Source: Kiritimatiellota bacterium (GTDB lineage Bacteria > Verrucomicrobiota > Lentisphaeria > Oligosphaerales > JAADHN01). From it: a DNA stretch of 64,000 nt. The stretch lies in assembly GCA_013151865.1 (NCBI GenBank), contig JAADHN010000066.1, positions 19,778 to 83,777 of the forward strand, read 5' to 3'. The translations under genes and the position numbers were made by a program. Positions 40,961 to 49,321 of this stretch are shown here, piece by piece; the first letter of the stretch is position 1; each line of letters begins with the position of its first letter. The notes beneath the pieces are model-generated. The model was not told the origin of the DNA and made no database searches. It saw only the letters and a list, made by a program, of their open reading frames with translations.

Positions 40961-41166
40961 CAGAACTCGGTAACGCTGTAAAGCAGAATGCCCTCTTTTT
41001 TTTGTCACAGTCACCGCCAGTGTGGGCGACTACTTTACAGAAGATGACGCTAAGCTCAGATTCGCGCGAAACTGTAACGCAGTCGCCCACACCCATTCCC
41101 GGGAGTCCGTCCAAAAAAGGGAATCCAACTTTACAGACCTCCAAGCTCAATCTACTGAGGTCTGGT
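40961..41166. repeat. Left direct repeat of the SPFH cassette (206 bp)
   Basis: Aligns to 48067-48277 with 6 substitutions and two small indels (2 and 3 bp); contains a 21-bp-arm imperfect hairpin. Confidence 0.93.
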
Positions 41167-41283
41167 CCATGGATGGGACGCGCCCCGGGCCGAATCTGGA
41201 GGATTCTGTCAGGAATATTGGGTTTGTTTGGAACATGTGGAAATGCTCGGTGTCGGAATGGTTGTTACAAGGAGATTTCGTTT

Positions 41284-41739
41284 ATGATCCTGGGAACGCG
41301 GCCAGTCCGTACCATGCCGCTGTTGGTGTTGGGGTTGCTTGCCTGTGTCCTGGTCAACGCAGGGGGACACCCACGCGTCGTGGTTTGCTACGGAATGGAT
41401 GGCCATGTTTCATTGGAATCGACTTCCGGGGCACGCTGCAGCCAGGTTTCCGAGGTGATCGTTCGCCCGACTGCCGCGCCGCAGAGAAATGTGTCTCTCA
41501 CCGCGGCCGCCGGTCATTGCGCGCCTTGCGTTGATATCCCCATTCCGTTCAGTGGATTTGAACAACAGCCTTTTCTCACGCAGGGCCCTTCCGTACCAAG
41601 CCTTGTTCCGACCGGCCCGGTCTCGGCTGATGCTTCTCCCGTGTTCACATCACTCCCTGCCGTCCGTCTTGTTCCCCCATCTTCCCTCGACTTCAGTCTG
41701 GCGCTCACGTCCCTTCGCACCGTCATCCTTTTGATCTGA
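41284..41739 (+). CDS. Small exported hypothetical protein with conserved Cys residues
   Basis: AAGGAG ribosome-binding site upstream; MILGTRPVRTMPLLVLGLLACVLVNAGG signal peptide; CYGMDGHVSLESTSGARCSQ...HCAPCVDIPIPF. Confidence 0.65.
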   Translation: MILGTRPVRTMPLLVLGLLACVLVNAGGHPRVVVCYGMDGHVSLESTSGARCSQVSEVIVRPTAAPQRNVSLTAAAGHCAPCVDIPIPFSGFEQQPFLTQGPSVPSLVPTGPVSADASPVFTSLPAVRLVPPSSLDFSLALTSLRTVILLI

Positions 41740-41909
41740 CTTCCCCCCTCTCTTCCCGGTCGTCCGTATCCCCCTGAGCTGCCGACCTTGCGATGGCAGC
41801 ACACTCTTGGCACTCTTGGCATCCCCGGCTTTGCCCACGCCCGCTGGCGTGTGTAGGTCGCATCCAACCTCCCAGAACGAGAGAATCTTAACAGACGCAG
41901 GCCAGCACC

Positions 41910-43868
41910 ATGTCTCAAAAGTTCCTGATATTCGTGACCGTTCTGGCAGTCGCAGCCCTGACGCTGCTGCTTGTCCTGCTGGCTGTCAGAGAAGAGCAAA
42001 GTACGAAAAGGATCATTGTCGAACGGGACAAACGCATCGGTGAGAATGTCGTCGCCACCTTTACCGGCGGCGAGGTCACGACCAGCGAACTGCGCAAATT
42101 CATCAATGAACGAACCCGACGATCGGGCGAACACGCTGCTTGCGACAAACACAGCTACGATCATTCCAAATGTTCGCCCGACGAAAAATGCGAGAACCAT
42201 CCCCTCAATTCGGTCGAATCCTATCGGGCCCTGCTCAGGCAATTGGTCATGGACAAGATGGTTGAACGCTGGATCCGTGAAAAAGGGATGCTGTCTCGAA
42301 AACAGGTTAAACACCGATTAAAGCATCTGGTTGAAGAAATCAACTTGGGCGCCCTCGCGGGGGAAATGCACGCCGACAAGGTGAAACCCGACAAAATCGA
42401 GATGCGCCAGTACTATGAGGAACACAAAGATGAGTACAAGAATCGTCCTTTCAGCGAAGTGGAAGAGGAAATCGAGGGAATCCTGGTCGCTCGGAAACAG
42501 AGTGAGTTCATTCCAAAGTATATCGAGGAACTGAAAGCCAATGCGGTCATTGAGAGGAACTATGACCTGATTAAAGTCCCGGAACCGACCGAGGCGGAAA
42601 TCCGAGCTTACTACGACCAGCACAGCAAGGAATATGTCCGCGCAGAGTTCCTGCGCATTCAAATTCTGCGAATCGGAGCCGAAGACGAAAAAGCGGGTCG
42701 GGCAAAAGCCGAAAAGGCCCTGGCCAAGTTGCGCGCCGGGGCAGACTTCGAAGAGGTGGCCCGAGACTTTGCCGACGACAAGACCGCGCCCATCGAGCTG
42801 GTGGAGCGCGGCCGGAAAAGCAAACGGTTCGAGGAACGAGTGTTTCGCTATTACGCCGGCGAACTGACGCCGATTTTCAAAGACGGCGGATTCTTCTATA
42901 TCGTGAAGATCCTTGAACGGGAAGGAAAGAAAAAGAAGTCGCTTCCCGAGGTATTGGCGGAGGTTACCGCAGCCGTTCGTCGACAGAAAGAAGAAGAGAA
43001 ATTCAAGTATAACAAGTATGACGCTCTTTTCAGCGTGCACGGCAAACGTTTTACGGTCGAAGAATTCCAGCAAGAGTTCTCGGAACTCTCCCCTGAAGAA
43101 CAGAGGCAATTTGCCAGCTTCAAGGCCAAAAAGAACCTGCTCGATCAACTCATTGTCCGGCAATTGCTGATGGAAAAAGCCGAGGACAAAGGCGTGGAAG
43201 CTGAGAAGCGGAAAGAGATCGAGGAACTCAAGAAACGTGCCCTCCAGCAGATGCTGCATAAGGAAGAAGTGGACGAAAAAATCGAGGTCAGCGAAAAAGA
43301 GGCCAGAGAGCTTTATGAAAAACGGAAGAACGTCCTGATGGAACCGGCTAAAGCCAAGGTCAGCGTGATCCGGATCGGTACCGGGTTCAGCGCAGACGAA
43401 CGCAAGCGGGCGCGGGAGAAAATCGAGGCGGCCCAAAAGAAACTCAACGCCGGGGCTGATTTTGCCGAAGTGGCCAAGGAGTACTCCGAGGATTGGACCG
43501 CCACGCGCGGCGGAGAAATGGATCGGTGGATCTATGAAGGCGCCGGTCATCTCGGGGAAATCTACGAGCACGGATTTCACCGGTACGTTTTCGCTCTGCA
43601 ACCCGGTGAGACGAGCGACTTCTTCGAGTTCCGCAACAACTATTGGATCGTCAAAATGCGAGAACACCGCCCGAGCCGCCGGCAGACGTTCGAGGAAGCG
43701 CGGCCCACGATCGAAGCATATATCAAGGCCCTCAAGCACGAAGAGCGCATGTTCGAACTGCAGAACGAACTGTTGGAGAAGTCGCGACTGGTCATCCGGG
43801 ACTTTGTCTTGAGCCGGATGCTTCAGGCCGAATCCACCGGCCATGAACACGAACGGGCACTGTACTGA
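41910..43868 (+). CDS. Membrane-anchored tandem peptidyl-prolyl isomerase (PpiC/SurA-like)
   Basis: N-terminal TM; two parvulin-like blocks (EFLRIQILRIGAEDEKAGRAKAEKALAKLRAGADFEEVARDF and AKVSVIRIGTGFSADERKRAREKIEAAQKKLNAGADFAEVAKEYSED...GGEMDRWIYEG); SurA-N-like helical segments. Confidence 0.85.
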   Translation: MSQKFLIFVTVLAVAALTLLLVLLAVREEQSTKRIIVERDKRIGENVVATFTGGEVTTSELRKFINERTRRSGEHAACDKHSYDHSKCSPDEKCENHPLNSVESYRALLRQLVMDKMVERWIREKGMLSRKQVKHRLKHLVEEINLGALAGEMHADKVKPDKIEMRQYYEEHKDEYKNRPFSEVEEEIEGILVARKQSEFIPKYIEELKANAVIERNYDLIKVPEPTEAEIRAYYDQHSKEYVRAEFLRIQILRIGAEDEKAGRAKAEKALAKLRAGADFEEVARDFADDKTAPIELVERGRKSKRFEERVFRYYAGELTPIFKDGGFFYIVKILEREGKKKKSLPEVLAEVTAAVRRQKEEEKFKYNKYDALFSVHGKRFTVEEFQQEFSELSPEEQRQFASFKAKKNLLDQLIVRQLLMEKAEDKGVEAEKRKEIEELKKRALQQMLHKEEVDEKIEVSEKEARELYEKRKNVLMEPAKAKVSVIRIGTGFSADERKRAREKIEAAQKKLNAGADFAEVAKEYSEDWTATRGGEMDRWIYEGAGHLGEIYEHGFHRYVFALQPGETSDFFEFRNNYWIVKMREHRPSRRQTFEEARPTIEAYIKALKHEERMFELQNELLEKSRLVIRDFVLSRMLQAESTGHEHERALY

Positions 43869-43904
43869 CCGAGCACATACTGCTGTTGAAAGGAGAATGC
43901 CGAC

Positions 43905-45437
43905 GTGGAAAGAAAAGAGCAAACGGTCCTGATCAGCATCGGCGCCAACGGATTACTCATTTCCCTGCGTTTTCTGCTCGCCTTCGTGTCCGGAAGTCTG
44001 GCCCTGAAAGCCAATGCCTGGCACTCCCTGGCCGACGTGTTCGTGCTGGGCGTCGTTTACATTGGCTTGTTTGTGGCACGACAGCAGGACCAGCGTTACG
44101 CCGGGATCATCGCATGGATGGAGAACATCGTCGCCATCTTCGTCTCGATCTTCATCTTTTGGATGGGCTTCGAGCTGTTCGGAGAGGCCGTGGCGGGAGA
44201 GGCCGTGGAACTGGCCTACGTCGTCCCATCAGCAATCGGTGCGTTTCTGGGCGTATGCATTACTTACTTCATGGGGCGGTACATGCTCTTCGTGGGGCAC
44301 GCGACCGGCTCGCCCAGCCTGATTGCCGCGGGGTCTCATGCTCGAATGGACATGTTCTGCTCTACGGCGGTGCTGCTGGGGCTGGTGGGAAGCATTTTCG
44401 GCCTGGTCGGCCTCGATAAGGTTGCCGCCACCATTGTGGTGGTCTTCATCTTCATGGCGGCCATCGAAATCTTCATGGCCAACGTCCGTGCCTTGCTCAG
44501 CGGTCGCGCCGAACTCGCCCATGAGCACGCGCACGGCCTGAACAAACCCGGCAAGCTGGTCACGGCGGGCATCGCCATACTGATCGCGGCCGGGTACCTC
44601 GGCTCGGGAGTCTACTACGTCCAGCCGGACGAACAGGCGGTGGTGCGCCGGCTCGGCAAGATCCTCGAACGCCCCTTCGGTCCCGGCCTGCATTATCGCC
44701 TGCCGTACCCGATCGACCGGGCGAACATGGTCCGTACCGGCACGGTGCGCGAAGTCGGGACCCGGAAACGCCTGCTGCTGAGCGGCGACGAGAACCTCGT
44801 GGAGGTTGACGTATCCGTGCACTATCGCGTGTCCGATCCGGTGAAATACCTCCTCAAAGCGGCCGCACCCGACACCCTTGTGCGCGAAGCGGCTCAGGCC
44901 AGCGTGCGCAACGCCGTGGGGCATCGACGAATCGACGATCTGTTGACCACCGGCCGCGAAGACGTTCTGGCAGAGGTCCGGAGGACACTCCAAGAAGAAC
45001 TCGACAGGAGCGACACGGGTATCGAAGTGGTCGGTGTCCTCCTCTTGGAACTGCGCCCCCCAGAGGACGTCGTCGATGCCTTCTATGACGTAGCCAGTGC
45101 ACGGGAAGACAAAGCCACCTACATCAACGAAGCCCATTCGGCACGTAATGCCTTGGTGCCCAAAGCACGGGGCGAAGCCGCCGAGAAAATCCTCGCCGCA
45201 GAAGCTTACAGAGAACAAAAAGTGCAGTACGCCGCGGGCGAAGCAGGTCGTTTTCTCAGCAAGCTCGAAGAATACGCCAAAGCCCGCGACATCACTGAAG
45301 TCCGTTTGTATCTCGAAGCCATGGAAAAAGTCTTGCCGGGCGTCAGAAAATTCCTGGTGGACGGTGACGTCGAGACGGGAGAGACCGACCTCTGGTTTGT
45401 TGGTAAGGACGCCGGAAACCTGTTTGGCACGAAATAA
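43905..45437 (+). CDS. CDF-type cation transporter domain fused to HflK-like SPFH domain
   Basis: CDF TM domain with NAWHSLADVFVLG and GSHARMDMFCSTAVLLG (two HxxxD motifs), linker AHEHAHGLNKPGK, then SPFH GYLGSGVYYVQPDEQAVVRRLGKILERPFGPGLHYRLPYPIDRANMVRTGTVREVGTRKR. Confidence 0.88.
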   Translation: MERKEQTVLISIGANGLLISLRFLLAFVSGSLALKANAWHSLADVFVLGVVYIGLFVARQQDQRYAGIIAWMENIVAIFVSIFIFWMGFELFGEAVAGEAVELAYVVPSAIGAFLGVCITYFMGRYMLFVGHATGSPSLIAAGSHARMDMFCSTAVLLGLVGSIFGLVGLDKVAATIVVVFIFMAAIEIFMANVRALLSGRAELAHEHAHGLNKPGKLVTAGIAILIAAGYLGSGVYYVQPDEQAVVRRLGKILERPFGPGLHYRLPYPIDRANMVRTGTVREVGTRKRLLLSGDENLVEVDVSVHYRVSDPVKYLLKAAAPDTLVREAAQASVRNAVGHRRIDDLLTTGREDVLAEVRRTLQEELDRSDTGIEVVGVLLLELRPPEDVVDAFYDVASAREDKATYINEAHSARNALVPKARGEAAEKILAAEAYREQKVQYAAGEAGRFLSKLEEYAKARDITEVRLYLEAMEKVLPGVRKFLVDGDVETGETDLWFVGKDAGNLFGTK

Positions 45438-45470
45438 CCCAGACACATTCGCAACGAAAGGAAAAAGCCG

Positions 45471-46445
45471 ATGGACGGAACAAACGGAAAAGCAACCTGG
45501 TTCAAACTGGCGGCGGGCCTGGGGGTGTTCTTCTTCGCTCTCCTGATCAGCAACCTTGTACTGTTTGTGGTCGATACAACCGAATATGCCGTGATCACGC
45601 AGTTCGGTCGCCCGGTGCGGACAATCCTGGAGCCGGGACTCCACTGGAAACTGCCCGAACCCATCCAGCTCTTGCGGCGCTACGACAACCGGCTTCAGGT
45701 TTACGAAGCGGGACAAGTCGAGTTTCTCACTCAAGACAAGAAAAGTATCGTCGTGGACTATTACGCCTCCTGGAAGATCACCGACCCGTTGGCGTTCCTC
45801 AAGACCGTGCGCGACAAGATCGGCGCAGAAGCTCGCCTGTCGGACGTGGTCTCGTCCGTACTGGGTGTGGGCGTGGGGCAATTCGAACTGAGCGATCTGA
45901 TCAACACGGACCCCGCCCGCATGAAGCTGCACGAAATGCTGGCCGCCGTGACCCAGCGCTGCAACGAGCAAACCAGCCGGTACGGCATCCAGATCGTCAA
46001 CGTGGAAATGCGCACCCTCAATTTCCCGGAGAAAAATAAACTGAGCGTGTTTCGGCGTATGAAAGCCGAACGGGAACAGATGGCCAGGAAGTACCGGTCC
46101 GAGGGAAGCGAAGAGGCGGCCAAGATCCGCGCGGAAGCCCGCAAAGAGGAGAAAACGATCCTGTCCGAAGCCTACCGAAAAGCGGAAACAATCAAAGGCG
46201 AAGGAGATGCCGAGGCAATCCGTATTTATGCCCAGGCCTTTCAGAAAGATCCGGAGTTCTACCGTTTCATCAGAACTCTCGCGGCGTACGACAAGATCAT
46301 AGACGACAAAACGACGGCCATTCTACCGGCCGACTCGGACCTGCTGAAGTACTTCGCCCGGGGGAGAAGCAGCCCCGCGAAAAACCGGGGCGGAAGCAAG
46401 CGCGCCATGGTCCCGAACAGACGCCCGGAAGGAGCCGAAAAATGA
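45471..46445 (+). CDS. hflC: HflC-like SPFH protein
   Basis: VDTTEYAVITQFGRPVRTILEPGLHWKLPEPIQLLRRYDNRLQVY...RMKAEREQMARKYRSEGSEEAAKIRAEARKEEKTILSEAYRKAETIKGEGDAEAIRIYAQAFQKDPEFYRFIRTLAAYDKII. Confidence 0.9.
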   Translation: MDGTNGKATWFKLAAGLGVFFFALLISNLVLFVVDTTEYAVITQFGRPVRTILEPGLHWKLPEPIQLLRRYDNRLQVYEAGQVEFLTQDKKSIVVDYYASWKITDPLAFLKTVRDKIGAEARLSDVVSSVLGVGVGQFELSDLINTDPARMKLHEMLAAVTQRCNEQTSRYGIQIVNVEMRTLNFPEKNKLSVFRRMKAEREQMARKYRSEGSEEAAKIRAEARKEEKTILSEAYRKAETIKGEGDAEAIRIYAQAFQKDPEFYRFIRTLAAYDKIIDDKTTAILPADSDLLKYFARGRSSPAKNRGGSKRAMVPNRRPEGAEK

Positions 46446-47428
46446 GCGAGATCGAACGCCACGACAACCCATGGGACGATATTCGGCGAGCTTTCGGCCA
46501 TCTGAAACCGACCGTGCTTGTGCCGATCGCCGCGCTGGTCCTGGGCGCCGTCTACCTGGGCACGGGCGTCTACATCGTCAATCCCGGCGAGCAAGGGGTG
46601 GTCAAACGGTTCGGGCGAGTCATCGCGACTGTGGATGAAGGCGCCCACTATCGACTCCCGTGGCCGGTGGACACGGTCGAAGTCGTCAATGTGAGCAAGG
46701 TGCGGCGCGCAGACATCGGCATGGTCCTTCCCGAACACGAACATCCGGCGTTTCTGCCGGAAAAACTGCAACTGCTGACCGGGGACGAGAACCTCATCAA
46801 CGTCGAAGCAATCATCCACTACAAAATCAAAGATCCGGCCCGTTTCCTCTATCGCACTAACTTCGGCGAGGAAAGATTGCTGCACAACGCCGTCGGCTCG
46901 GCCCTGGTTGAACTCATCGGTCAAATGGCGGTGGACGACATCCTTACCACGGAGAAGATCAGTGCCCAGGCAAGAATCCTACGGAAAGCACAGAAGGTCC
47001 TCGATGAATACGAAAGCGGTCTGCAGATCAGCGCCTTCAATATTCGAGCCATCGTGCCGCCGGAGGATGTGGCGGACGCCTTTCGGGACGTCCAGACCGC
47101 CAAGGAGGATCGCGAGCAGGTGATCAACCAGGCCAGAGGCTTTGCCAACAGCATCCTTCCCGAAGCCCGGGGACGGGCCCGGGAGTGGACCAGCGAGGCC
47201 GAAGGCTACCGCACCGAGGTGGTCAACCGCGCCGAGGGGGACGCACAGAACTTCGAGGCAGTGCTGGCCGAGTACCAGAACGACGCCCGGATGTACAGCG
47301 AGGACATTACCCGCTATCGACTCTACCTCGAAACCATGGAAAAAATCCTCCCACGCGTCAAGAAGTACGTTCTTCGGGCGCGTGCCGGCGGCGAAAAAGT
47401 GAACTTGCGCTTCGTCAACAGGGAATAG
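46442..47428 (+). CDS. hflK: HflK-like SPFH protein
   Basis: NPGEQGVVKRFGRVIATVDEGAHYRLPWPVDTVEVVNVSKVRRADIG...RGRAREWTSEAEGYRTEVVNRAEGDAQNFEAVLAEYQ; ATGA overlap with the hflC-like gene. Confidence 0.9.
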   Translation: MSEIERHDNPWDDIRRAFGHLKPTVLVPIAALVLGAVYLGTGVYIVNPGEQGVVKRFGRVIATVDEGAHYRLPWPVDTVEVVNVSKVRRADIGMVLPEHEHPAFLPEKLQLLTGDENLINVEAIIHYKIKDPARFLYRTNFGEERLLHNAVGSALVELIGQMAVDDILTTEKISAQARILRKAQKVLDEYESGLQISAFNIRAIVPPEDVADAFRDVQTAKEDREQVINQARGFANSILPEARGRAREWTSEAEGYRTEVVNRAEGDAQNFEAVLAEYQNDARMYSEDITRYRLYLETMEKILPRVKKYVLRARAGGEKVNLRFVNRE

Positions 47429-47455
47429 GCGTTTCAAAGGACCGGAGAGATCGAG

Positions 47456-47629
47456 ATGCTGGAAATAGTGCAACTGGTCGCAATGGTCGTGCTTCTTGTG
47501 GCGATGACGGGCATGCTCGTATTGGTTGCCCGTCTTGCGCGGGTCGTGGAACGCTGGGAACGACGGCTTTCCCCAGCGTCGAGACAAACCGGTGATCGAG
47601 AAACGAAAGGAGGTGATCCGAGTGGATAA
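47456..47629 (+). CDS. Micro-membrane protein (57 aa)
   Basis: Hand translation MLEIVQLVAMVVLLVAMTGMLVLVARLARVVERWERRLSPASRQTGDRETKGGDPSG; single TM; follows hflK-like gene by 27 bp. Confidence 0.6.
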   Translation: MLEIVQLVAMVVLLVAMTGMLVLVARLARVVERWERRLSPASRQTGDRETKGGDPSG

Positions 47630-47777
47630 AGTGGGTGCAATCCTGGACGGCGTTGCCACGCTTATCGTGGGCGTCGGCGTACTGGTGGTCCTTCTCAAAA
47701 CGGGCGGCTTGGTCGCTGCTTTGGGAGGACGGCTCAACCCCGAAAACAAAGAAGAAAACGCAACCAGCCAGAGTTGA
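47622..47777 (+). CDS. Micro-membrane protein A (51 aa), paralogue of the next gene
   Basis: AAAGGAGGTGAT RBS 6 nt upstream of GTG; VDKVGAILDGVATLIVGVGVLVVLLKTGGLVAALGGRLNPENKEENATSQS. Confidence 0.65.
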   Translation: MDKVGAILDGVATLIVGVGVLVVLLKTGGLVAALGGRLNPENKEENATSQS

Positions 47778-47811
47778 ACATGGAGTCCTGACTTGAAAGG
47801 AGACAGGTAAA

Positions 47812-47943
47812 ATGAGCAATGTGGGAGAAATCCTCAGTAATGTGGCAACGCTGCTGGTCTCGATCGGGGCCGTGGTCGTGCTGTTCAAAACCGCGGGCCT
47901 CATCACGGCGCTTTCCGAACGCATCAAGGAGTGGAAGGAATAG
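47812..47943 (+). CDS. Micro-membrane protein B (43 aa), paralogue of the previous gene
   Basis: GAAAGGAGA RBS upstream; MSNVGEILSNVATLLVSIGAVVVLFKTAGLITALSERIKEWKE. Below the ORF-track length cutoff, translated by hand. Confidence 0.65.
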   Translation: MSNVGEILSNVATLLVSIGAVVVLFKTAGLITALSERIKEWKE

Positions 47944-48066
47944 CCCGTCGGCTGTTTCATTCGACCGTCAAGGGCAGTCGCTCCGCAGCAACCTGCGGGG
48001 CGCTGCCCTTTCCGCTTCTGGGCAAAGTCGACCTCTGTGATCCACAACCCCCGGCAAATCGTGCTC

Positions 48067-48277
48067 CAGAACTCGGTAACGCGGTAAAGCAGAATGCCCT
48101 CTCCTTTTTTTGTCGCAGTCACCGCCAGCGTGGGCGACTACTTTACAGAAGATGACGCTTCCAAGCTCAAATTCGCGCGAAACTGTAAGGCAGTCGCCCA
48201 CACCCATTCCCGGGAATCCGTCCAAAAAAGGGAATCCAACTTTACAGACCTCCAAGCTCAATCTACTGAGGTCTGGT
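48067..48277. repeat. Right direct repeat of the SPFH cassette (211 bp)
   Basis: See 40961-41166; same orientation. Confidence 0.93.
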
Positions 48278-48837
48278 GCTCATGTCCGATGCGAGGCATG
48301 GCAACTCGGATGATCCCATCTGGGTTGCTTCTCGCAACAATTCACTCGCCGAGCCGAACGAATCGACCTCCCGAAACGACCGTACGCGGACAGTGACGAC
48401 GCCCACACGCAACTCCTCGCCCTCGGCGTCCGACAGGCGCCAGCCACTCCGGCGGGGGGACCGCCTGATCGGCGAGCCGGCGGAGCAGAAAAAACGTCAG
48501 CGCGGAAACCAAGACCACAGGCCTGCACCGTGGCAGGCGCCGGGTGTGAACGCCACGCTTGTTTTGTACCAAAACCGTTACCTGCGCGACCCCACCTCAC
48601 GGTATGGAAGAAAACGCAGTAAGGCATTGGTTGGTGAATAGATAAGACAACAAGTCTTCTACCTTTTGCCGGGGCCGGGCCGTTGCCGAAAGTGGTACAC
48701 TTTTAACTTGGCGGTGAGACCGGGGGGCGCCACGTCCTCTCCACGCTCCGGCCCCACGCAAAAATGCCGGACAGGGCACCGCGCCACCGCCACTCCGAAA
48801 ACGGAAAACGACGCACCTTTTTTGGCAATCGCCGCTT

Positions 48838-48885
48838 GCATACCTCGGCATCCGTGGTATTATAACATCGACTGCCGAGGTATGC
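48838..48885. promoter_or_regulatory. Probable padR promoter/operator: perfect 13-bp inverted repeat
   Basis: GCATACCTCGGCA-N22-TGCCGAGGTATGC immediately upstream of padR; spacer contains TATTAT/TATAAC-like -10. Confidence 0.75.
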
Positions 48886-48925
48886 GTGGACGACCTGCGG
48901 AGTTCGCAACCGGGAGACCGCAACC

Positions 48926-49264
48926 ATGGAATTCACACCCGAATTGATCAAAGGAACCGTAGTGCCCATCGTGCTGAAGCTCCTGGATGAGCGGCCCATG
49001 TACGGATACGAAATCATTAAGCTCGTGAACCGGCGAACCGAGAACGCGTTCCAGTGGAAGGAGGGGACGCTGTACCCGTGGCTGCACCGCCTGGAAGCAG
49101 ACGGCCTGGTCCGCGGCGAATGGCAGGTCGCGCCGTCGGGTCGCCGCCGCAAGTACTACACCCTCACTCGACGAGGGCGTACCGCCATGGTGAGCAAACT
49201 CGAGGAATGGCGGGCACTCTCGACCGCGGTGAACACGTTACTCTTGGGGCCGGTTACAACATGA
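48926..49264 (+). CDS. PadR family transcriptional regulator
   Basis: IVLKLLDERPMYGYEIIKLVNRRTENAFQWKEGTLYPWLHRLEADGLVRGEWQVAPSGRRRKYYTLTRRGR. Confidence 0.95.
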   Translation: MEFTPELIKGTVVPIVLKLLDERPMYGYEIIKLVNRRTENAFQWKEGTLYPWLHRLEADGLVRGEWQVAPSGRRRKYYTLTRRGRTAMVSKLEEWRALSTAVNTLLLGPVTT

Positions 49265-49321
49265 GGCGACAGCATTGTCGGACCAATCCGTCCGATTATT
49301 CTTCCCGTCGGGAGGTCTCCC

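Noticed and set aside
39039-41150. 703-aa minus-strand ORF
   Set aside because: Antisense to the giant secreted protein and running into the border repeat; no domain recognised.
40961-41166. Border repeats as integron attC sites
   Set aside because: Only one GTTRRRY-like box (on the minus strand) was found and no paired RYYYAAC box at the opposite end, so a classical attC structure is not supported despite the hairpin.
40961-41166. Shared minus-strand ORF in both border repeats (MSLEVCKVGFPFLDG..PGMGVGDC.TVSRE..)
   Set aside because: The frame is disrupted between copies by the 2-bp indel near the T tract, there is no RBS, and the palindromic structure explains the similarity.
42318-43922. 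534-aa minus-strand ORF antisense to the PpiC gene
   Set aside because: Mirror-image of a Lys/Glu-rich coding sequence; no recognisable motif or RBS.
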